Under the pieces are notes generated by a model, which did no database searches, was not told where the DNA came from, and saw nothing but the letters and a program-made list of their open reading frames with translations. Shown here piece by piece: positions 55,816 to 64,000 of a DNA stretch of 64,000 nt. The DNA is from Hydractinia symbiolongicarpus (Eukaryota; Cnidaria; Hydrozoa; Anthoathecata; Hydractiniidae): contig NC_079875.1 of the NCBI RefSeq assembly GCF_029227915.1, forward strand, positions 28,146,001 to 28,210,000. Direction: 5' to 3'. Each line of letters opens with the position of its first letter. The first letter of the stretch is position 1. Position numbers and translations under genes: made by a program.

Positions 55816-57064
55816 CTAATTGTATAAATACAATGGAGCAGATCTAATGTTGTTATTCAACTGGGGACTATCCCGCATTATGAAGAAACTCTCTTTAATC
55901 TCCAGCAAATACCGGTTGTTACCCCTAGAGAGTATACTATCTTTAATTGCCGTGCAAATAGATGAGGTTGATTTCTTACCTGTTAAGGGAGACACTCCGA
56001 GGTGCTCGCTTGCCCGAACCTTAAGATGACGCGACGTCTCACCTATATAAGTGGCGTTGCAGCCACTGCACTTATATCTGTAAATGAAGCCTGACTTTAA
56101 TTCTTTGGGCAACAGGTCCTTAAATCTGAAGAAGTTAGATAAGCGAGTGTGAGTTCTGAAAACAACAGAAAGTTTACAACAATGCAAAGTAGATTTAAAA
56201 AGTTTTTCTAACTTCGTTCTCGTTTGTAAAGATGTTTTACCTAAAAAAGGGAGAACAATCAAAATGTTTTTCTTCTCAGCTGTGTGGGTGACTTCTTTGG
56301 TTTTGCGAGATATTAAAAAAAAGTGTTTTATGACCTTGTCAATAAATAGTTCTGGATAACCATTTCGAATAAAGATATCTTTGATTCTAATAACCTCATG
56401 ATGGAAAATTGGCCAACTTGAACAAATTTTAAAACAACGATGAAGCAAAGTATAAATTAAGCCGAATTTTATAGCTTTCAGGAATAAAACTATCGAAGTG
56501 CGTGTACACTTCGCTAAAAGTAGGCTTTCTATATATGGATGTAATAAACTTTCGGTCCACATCGCGAGTAATGGATATGTCAAGAAAAGATAATTTATTG
56601 CTCTTTTCCGTCTCTGATGTAAAAGAGATGTTAGGATGGCATTTATTCAAGTAATTTTGAAATTTTGGCAAGTGGTCCGGGGATGAAAACAACACAAAAA
56701 TATCGTCAACGTACCTTTTAAAGTAGACGGGCTTGAATTCTGTTGGACAATTGTTCAACCAGTTTTGTTCATGATAGCACAAAAAAGCATTAGCAAATGT
56801 GGGGCCTAAGGGTGAACCCAGCCACTCCATCAATTTGTTGATAAATTTTGTCATTAAAAATGAAATATGACTCCTTGGTAGCTAGCTCTAAAAGAGATTT
56901 AAACTCACTTCTAGTTAGACCTTGACACCTATCACATTGATCAAAGACCAGGTTGGTACATATTTCTATCGTTTCATTTAACGGAATGTTGGTAAATAAA
57001 GAGTCAATGTCAAGGCTGGCCATATAGAGACTGCCGTCTTGTTGAATGATGTCTTTGGCAAATA
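55816..57064 (-). mobile_element. Penelope-like element remnant: reverse transcriptase plus GIY-YIG endonuclease
   Basis: Read on the minus strand, the conserved reverse transcriptase blocks appear in order. They are SLDIDSLFTNIPLNETIEI (motif A), DGVA followed by GSPLGPTFANAF (motif B), VYFKRYVDDIFVLF (motif C, catalytic Asp-Asp), then LSFLDISITRD and TSIYRKPTFSEVYTHFDSFIP. The C-terminal part has CSGCNATYIGETSRHLKVRASEHLG, a GIY-YIG nuclease with the preceding CxxC. This RT and endonuclease order is characteristic of Penelope-like elements. The element is broken: a two-base loss near 56820 splits DGVA from GSPLG, and one extra A near 56468 shifts the frame after FIPESYK. The N-terminal part of the RT is absent because the element starts abruptly at about 57064 against satellite sequence. 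The stop (TAG) is at 55816. Confidence 0.9.
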
Positions 57065-60000
57065 TAAATGCCTCGTTTATCAATTTTACGGCTATAATAG
57101 AGAGAACCTGAAACGAGGTTGTCGTCCCTAAATGACAATTCTCTTGTATCAATACAAAAAATTGCAAATACATGACACTCGTCACATTGAAATGCCTCGT
57201 TCATCAATTTTATGGCTAAAACATATAGAACCTGGGACGAGGTTGTCGTCCCTAAATGACAATTATCTTGTATAATTACGAAAAATCGCAAATATATAAA
57301 ACTCGTCTCTTTTAAAAGCCTCGTATATCAATTTTACGACTATAATATGTAGAACCTGAAACAAGGTTGTCGACGCTAAATGACAATTATCTTGTATCAA
57401 TACGAAAAATCGCAAATACATGACACTCCTCACTTTGAAATGCCTCGTGTATCAATTTTATGACAAAAATATATAGAACCTGAGTCGAGGTTGTCGACCC
57501 TATATGACAATTATCCTGTATCAATACGAAAAATAGCAAATGTATAACACTCGTCACTTTGAAATGCCTCGTTTATCAATTTTACGGCTATAATATAAAA
57601 AACCTGAGACGAGGTTGTCGTCCCTAAATGACAATTATCTTGTATCAATACAAAAAATCGCAAATATATAACACTCGTCACATTCAAATGCCTCGTTCAT
57701 CAATTTTAGTACAAAATATATAGAACCTGAGACGAGTTTGTCGACCCTGTATGACAATTATCCTGTATCAATACGAAAAATCGCAAATATATGAGACTCG
57801 TCACATTGAAATGCCTCGTTCATCAATTTTAGTACAAAAATATATAGAACCTGGGACGAGGTTGTCGTCCCTGAATGACAATAATCTTGTATAATTACGA
57901 AAAATCGCAAATATATAACACTCGTTTGATTTAAATCCCTCGTTTATCAATTTTACGGCTAAAGTATATAGAACCTGAGACGAGGTTGTCGTCCCTAAAG
58001 TACAATTATCCTGTATCAATTCGAAAAATCGCAAATGTATGAGTCACTCGTCTGTTTTAGATTCCTGGTTCATCGATTTTACCACTAAAATATATAGATC
58101 CTGAGACAAGGTTGTCGTCTCTAAATGACAATTATGTTTTGTCAATTCGAAAAATCGCAAATAAATAACACTTGTCTCTCTTTACTGCCTCGCTTTATCA
58201 ATTTTACGGCTAAAATATATAGAACCTGAGACGAGGTTGTTGACCCTAAATGACAATTTTTTGTATCAATACGAAAAATCGCAAATATATAACACTCGTT
58301 TGTTTTAACTGCCTCGTTTATCAATTTTACGGCTAAAATATATAGAAACTTAGACGAAGTTGTTGACCCTAAATGACAATTATCCTGTATCAATACGAAA
58401 AATCGCAAATATATAACACTCGTCTGTATTAAATGCCTCGTTTATCAATTTTACTACTACAATATATAGAACCTGAAACGAGTTTGTCGACCCTGTATGA
58501 CAATTATCCTGTATCAATACGAAAAATCGCAAATATATGAGACACTCGTCTCTTTTAAATGCCTCGTTTATCAATTTTACAACTATAATATATAGAACCT
58601 GAAACGAGGTTGTGGACCCTAAATGACAGTTATCTTGTATCAATACGAAAAATCGCAAATATATGAGACACTTGTCTCTTTTAAATGCCTCGTTTATCAA
58701 TTTTACGGGTAAAACATATAGAACCTGAGACGAGGTTGTCGACCCTAATTGACAATTATCTTGTATAAATACGAAAAATCGCAAATGTATAACACTCGTC
58801 ACTTTGAAATGCCTCGTTTATCAATTTTACTACTACAATATATAGAACCTGAAACGTGGTTGGCGACCCTAAGTGAAAATTATCTTGTATCAATACGAAA
58901 AATCGCAAAAATATAACTTTCGTCTGTATTAAATGCGTCGTTTATCAATTTTACGGCTAAAATATGTAGAACCTGAGACGAGGTTGTTGACCATAAATGA
59001 CTATTTTCTTGTATCAGTACGAAAAATCGCAAATATATAACACTCGTTTGATTTAAATCCCTTTATCAATTTTACGGCTAAAATATATAGAACCTGAGAC
59101 GAGGTTGTCGTCCCTAAAGTACAATTATCCTGTAACAATTCGAAAAATCGCAAATGTATGAGTCACTCGTCTGTTTTAGATTCCTGGTTCATCGATTTTA
59201 CCACTAAAATATATAGATCCTGAGACAAGGTTGTCGTCTCTAAATGACAATTATGTTTTGTCAATTCGAAAAATCGCAAATAATTAACACTTGTCTCTCT
59301 TTACTGCCTCGCTTTATCAATTTTACGGCTAAAATATATAGAACCTGAGACGAGGTTGTTGACCCTAAATGACAATTTTTTGTATCAATACGAAAAATGG
59401 CAAATATATAACACTCGTCTGTATTAAATGCCTCGTTTATCCATTTTACTACTACAATATATAGAACCTGAAACGTGGTTGGCGACCCTAAGTGAAAATT
59501 ATCTTGTATCAATACGAAAAATCGCAAAAATATAACTTTCGTCTGTATTAAATGCGTCGTTTATCAATTTTACGGCTAAAATATGTAGAACCTGAGACGA
59601 GGTTGTTGACCATAAATGACTATTTTCTTGTATCAGTACGAAAAATCGCAAATATATAACACTCGTTTGATTTAAATCCCTTTATCAATTTTACGGCTAA
59701 AATATATAGAACCTGAGACGAGGTTGTCGTCCCTAAAGTACAATTATCCTGTAACAATTCGAAAAATCGCAAATGTATGAGTCACTCGTCTGTTTTAGAT
59801 TCCTGGTTCATCGATTTTACCACTAAAATATATAGATCCTGAGACAAGGTTGTCGTCTCTAAATGACAATTATGTTTTGTCAATTCGAAAAATCGCAAAT
59901 AATTAACACTTGTCTCTCTTTACTGCCTCGCTTTATCAATTTTACGGCTAAAATATATAGAACCTGAGACGAGGTTGTTGACCCTAAATGACAATTTTTT

Positions 60001-60395
60001 GTATCAATACGAAAAATGGCAAATATATAACACTCGTCTGTATTAAATGCCTCGTTTATCAATTTTACTACTACAATATATAGAACCTGAAACGAGGTTC
60101 TCGACCCTATATGACAATTATATTGTATCAATACGAAAAATCGCAAATACATGACACTCCTCACTTTGAAATGCCTCGTTTATCAATTTTACGACAAAAA
60201 TATATAGAACCTGAGACGAGTTTGTCGACCCTATATGACAATTATCCTGTATCAATACGAAAAATCGCAAATGTATAACACTCGTCACTTTGAAATGCCT
60301 CGTTTATCAATTTTACGTCTATAATATAAAGAACCTGAGACGAGGTTGTCGTCCCTAAATGACAATTATCTGGTATCAATACGGAAAATTGCAAA
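57065..60395 (+). repeat. Second satellite block, ~27 copies of the same monomer family
   Basis: The same ~124-bp unit returns in the same orientation as the main array, beginning mid-monomer at AAATGCCTCG and ending mid-monomer near 60395 after TATCAATACGGAAAATTGC. The copies differ from the core of the main array. They favour ATATATAACACTCGTC centres, CTACAATATATAG and GTCTGTATTAAATG variants, and are more heterogeneous. They resemble the last few monomers of the main array at about 48500-48890. A deletion-bearing monomer (AAATCCCTTTATC, lacking part of CCTCGTTTATC) occurs near 59055 and 59674. Confidence 0.95.
58811..60090 (+). repeat. 619-bp tandem higher-order repeat in the second block
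   Basis: Positions about 58811-59429 are repeated at 59430-60048 and slightly beyond, with a period of 619 bp (five monomers). The two copies share rare variants such as GAAACGTGGTTGGCGACC, GACTATTTTCTTGTATCAG, GATTCCTGGTTCATCG and the shortened AAATCCCTTTATC. The left section from about 58010 to 58260 is a related older copy at a shift of 1119 bp to 59129. Confidence 0.85.
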
Positions 60396-62381
60396 CACGG
60401 TGGGCCATTTTGCGTATAAAAATGCTCAACACGGATATTTTTACTGGCCCGTGACTTTCCTTATGACAGGTCACATGAAGTAATACCGTAAAAACACCCT
60501 CCCTCCCGGAACATATATATTCAATGCGGACAAGCGCGCAGAAAACCCACGGAGGAGTATTATTCAAAAAAGAAATATGGCTGCTCAATGACCGAGCGAT
60601 TTGTGTTTTGAAGATCTCTGCAGAAAGGAAAACAACAAGAATATGTGATTAGCAAATAACAAATGGGTGCATTACTATTATTTTATGGCTGTTGCTTACC
60701 GATATCACGAAAAGAAGATTAGATGAAGAAAACCCGCTTTTAGCTGCTGATATGTATATATATTGTGTTGTAGAAGTAGGGAAAATAACCTTGCATGGCG
60801 AGAATAAATGCATTTGGAAAAAAAAAACAATAGGAAATAGCTGTGCTAAAGAGATATAATGACAGTAAAATGTTATACAAAACCTTATACAATGAAAAAA
60901 TAAATGGAACATAAAGTAAGAGTGAAAACTTCTTCATAACATAGAATGGGATAAGGTATAGCAGCCTAGCTAGCACCACCGCCGTCACATCATATCAAAA
61001 CTTTACTTTTAAAAAAAGTAGCCTAGCTGTGAATATTAGCTTGTATTGTCAAGGATGAAACTTTTCCCCATATACTCGGATTTCCGGACATTTGAATAAG
61101 AAAGGCGCCTCAGCTCAAGATCCTCGAACAAGTGTTGAATATTTCCGGATTTTGAAAAGTATCAAGTTTCACCGTTGACTGTACAATATAAAACTAATCC
61201 CTCTAAAATATATAAACAAAAGTTTTGAAACTAAATATAGAAATATACCGTTACTTCTCAAAAATTTTTAAACGTGAAGCGATATATCATTCAGAAATAA
61301 ACAATGCGAAGATATTCTCATTGTTTCATAGTATTTAGTATACGTTTTGCGATCGAGGACGTCAAAGTGCTGCAGCGGTCTGAAAATTTAAACGTGATCA
61401 TTGCACCTAGGCTCAGTGGCAATTCGGCTACTATAAAAACACTTTATTTCCTTTAGATCTAAAAAAATATTTTTTCTCACAAGGTATAATACTAAAAATG
61501 ATTATTAGCCTGTCAAATTGCTTCACCTTTACTGACGGACAATATATAATCCAAAAACGTTTTCAACCATCTATGTTCATACAGTATAACAATAGGAATT
61601 TAAAAAAACTATACGAGAAAAAAATTCCCGCAATGAAATATAACCACGATCAGTACTAAAAAAATATTTAACAGTAAAAACATGAATAAATTTCTAAGAG
61701 ATGCAATTTTTTAAAACATTTTGAGGTAAAATCCGCATCACAACAAATACTCTTGAATACCATATGCATAAAAATAAATACTCTTCTGAATAACATTGAG
61801 ATACAAATTTCAAGGAATAAATAGAACACGTTTGCGAAAATGACCAAAGTTTGCTCACACAAAAAACAAGAAAAACCGTATATAAAGGTCTTTTGTCATA
61901 GTTAAAATGTATTAAATTTTGCGCATATAAATTTTTCATTCAGTGGTACATATTTTTGCAAAAGATTCACAAAATTAGATATTGTTGAATTATTTTGTGA
62001 AAATAAATATACAAAAATATTTCAAAAACGTGAAGATCGCAAAATTAGAAAAAATTCTCTCTGAGGTTATTTTTATCCGATTTATCTTCTTGAAGACTGT
62101 GACATGAAATATTTGATCGCCCTTCGGAAATATTCAAAATAAAAAGTTCGTGAAGTTAAATACACAAAGTCATAAATACCAAAATTTGATACCAGCGAAA
62201 TTAAATACGTTTTAACTATATTTTTTTAAAGACAAGGAACCTTTGGGGTTTTCTTTTCTTTTCTTTTCCTGCCCAATAGCGAAAGTACCCCAAGTACAAA
62301 AGAAATCTACTCAACATGAAAATGAAGCTGTACTTAGAATCAATAAAAACTAAAAAACAAAACAAAAAACTAAAACTAAAA
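60396..62381. other. Interval with no supported gene
   Basis: AT-rich DNA lies between the second satellite block and the right-edge gene. Open frames are short (64-95 codons), hydrophobic or low-complexity, and overlap one another on the minus strand around 60650-60990 and 61670-61940. None has a recognisable motif. A small pentamer run, (TTTTC) repeated about four times, lies near 62250. I see nothing else worth naming. Confidence 0.55.
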
Positions 62382-64000
62382 TTACAACTTCAAATCTTCA
62401 TAGATTTTAGACATGAATGAACTTTCACATAACTTACACTTTGCTTCGCTAGCTACAAATTTCAATGCACATTTTTTGCAACTTTCACTGTCTTCGTCTG
62501 GTATGTATTGTGTACCTCTGAGTTTGTACGTAACTTTATCGTAGCCTTTTTCACGCAAGTGTATCAATTGAATATATTTGTGACGAAAAATTCTGGGCCA
62601 TCTACATTTGAAAGTTGTGTTCTTAGCATACTTTGCGATCATTTGATGCTTTTGCTCACGACCTTCCATGCTATTGCATCCAAGACCAAATTTGTAAGCA
62701 TGCTAAGTTTTTTCGGCACGAACTGGAACAGCATTGCAAAGTGTCCAAAGACTGGGAGAAACACTGACATCGTAGAAACAAACTAATTTGAATAATAAAC
62801 CACACTGTACTTTCAATTCTTGTAATAAACTTTCATTGAAATTTTCCACTCTAACGGAGTAGGAAATAACATTTCTTAAACAACAGCATTGAAAATGAAT
62901 TTGATGCAGCCGTTTCTTCATTTCATCACTTTTAACCTCTCGTAGTACGAACATACACATTTCTGGAAAATTCTTGAGAAACGCCACACTTTCTTTACCC
63001 CGAAACCGATAAGTGAAACTACACTGATCTTTCTTTTTGTTCTCGTTGAACCAAGTGATAATCTTCTTTGCAAGGAAATTACAATTCATTTTAGAGCGAA
63101 TAAATTCAACAAACTTCGGGAATGTTTGATTACATGGAATTTCAGAAAAGATTTTAAATGAACCGATAGGATATACTGCCAAGACGAGAGCAAATATTTT
63201 GATGAAATGCTCTTTTACAACATTGTTTTTTAAATGCAGGGGTTCAGCTTTCGCTCTGTCAATATACTGTCCTACAAGTGGTTCGAATTCTTGTCTGGAT
63301 TGCAACGTTTTGGATATGTACGATGTTAACATAGAACGCTTCGTGAGACTGTTTCCTTTACTTTTCTTCTCAATTTCATTTTTCTTGACTTCAATCTTTT
63401 TAACATCTTCAATCCTTTTTTCATAATCAAATGGTTTCCACTGGTCGCCATATGAAAAGTTCATGTTTGCTGCATTATCTTGATTAGCTGTACCAAATGT
63501 GGTAAAATAATATGAAGAATTTGTGAGTTCACCAGCAAGAAAAGCTAACATCTTCATGTCGTTGGGAAGTTCTCCCAGTGAAAATTCTACTTTGTGGACT
63601 ACATTATTGACATTGATTGTGAATACAGTACTTTCCAAATACTTTATATCTGCAATAACTTTTAAAACAAATTTCCGAACAGTCGATGAACTCTGTTCCA
63701 CGTCAGCACCAAATAACAAATAATTTTCAGAACTACTACAAATCCGATTTCCGACATTTAAAAACGAAACCAAGAAGCTCATACCGCATATTGGGGCACC
63801 ATCACCACCAATGGCAAGAACAAACAAGAATGAATCTGGATCTTTTTTTTTCATATTCTCAAACACAATTAATTTATCTTTCCGGCATTCATTTGCTAAG
63901 AGATAAAACTTAGCTAGCCTCAAGATGTATTCATCACAAGAGCGATAATTTCCGGCTACCGGTTCATCTGACAATGTTGGATAAACTTCATGTAAGGTTC
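62382..64000 (-). pseudogene. Multicopy cnidarian-type protein of unknown function, partial, with one in-frame stop
   Basis: One frame is open from the window edge (64000, no start seen, so the N-terminus is outside) down to a TAA at 62382, apart from a single TAG at 62703-62705. Downstream of the TAG the same frame continues without a shift: HAYKFGLGCNSMEGREQKHQ, then FKCRWPRIFRHKYIQLIHLREKG, and a C-terminal CX2C-X10-CX2C pattern (CKKC...CKLC) that could bind zinc. The upstream part includes IGGDGAPICGMSFLVSFLNVG, LPNDMKMLAFLAGELTNSSYYFTTF, YIDRAKAEPLHLKNN and FRGKESVAFLKNFP. I recall similar uncharacterised proteins in many copies in cnidarian genomes. Multicopy status suggests a mobile-element origin, but I cannot name an enzyme class. 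The total visible length is about 538 codons. The TAG most simply makes this a recent pseudogene. Suppression, or an assembly error, is possible. Confidence 0.7.

Noticed and set aside
60649-60988. Overlapping hydrophobic minus-strand frames of 82-87 codons
   Set aside because: Low complexity, overlapping each other in different frames, no recognised motif. Expected in AT-rich non-coding DNA.
63270-63295. GGTTCGAATTC, resembling a tRNA B box
   Set aside because: It lies inside the right-edge coding frame, and no A box or cloverleaf could be placed around it.

Overview
This is eukaryotic, AT-rich DNA, most likely from a marine invertebrate and probably a cnidarian. There are no bacterial-style operons. 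The recognisable coding pieces are decayed metazoan mobile elements: a Harbinger-type transposase and a Penelope-like reverse transcriptase with a GIY-YIG endonuclease. A long reading frame at the right edge resembles a multicopy protein family that I associate with coral, anemone and hydrozoan genomes. The cnidarian assignment rests on my memory of that family and is only moderately secure.

Layout. Positions 1-48893 are one uninterrupted tandem array of a monomer of about 124 bp, roughly 390 copies, all in the same orientation. Many monomers are 126 bp because their middle carries two extra bases. The array is mosaic. Blocks of 0.6-5 kb recur nearly identically at shifts that are close to whole numbers of monomers, so it is a higher-order-repeat satellite shaped by repeated segmental duplication. 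Positions 48894-54100 are single-copy-looking AT-rich DNA with no convincing gene. A near-perfect long hairpin lies at 54101-54302, followed by two overlapping small ORFs with strongly T-ending codons that I do not recognise (54353-54828). A broken Harbinger transposase follows (54809-55701, + strand). A 5'-truncated, twice-frameshifted Penelope-like element (55816-57064, - strand) faces it tail to tail. The truncated end of the Penelope-like element abuts a second, smaller block of the same satellite (57065-60395, about 27 copies, a different and more mixed set of monomer variants). Positions 60396-62381 hold nothing I can support. The - strand gene at 62382-64000 runs off the window edge and carries one in-frame TAG.

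How it fits together. About 82% of the window is one satellite family. The intervening 8 kb has collected dead mobile elements, as expected for a low-recombination, gene-poor region such as pericentromeric or other heterochromatin. I see no intact gene and no coherent pathway. Many short and medium ORFs exist inside the satellite, including a 219-codon one. They arise because runs of 126-bp monomers (42 codons) keep one frame open, and I do not annotate them as genes.

The most unusual features are the nested higher-order structure, a CpG excess in the AT-rich monomer, a small hairpin that reappears with different arm sequences in different monomer subfamilies, and the hairpin-plus-overlapping-ORF segment at 54.1-54.8 kb.
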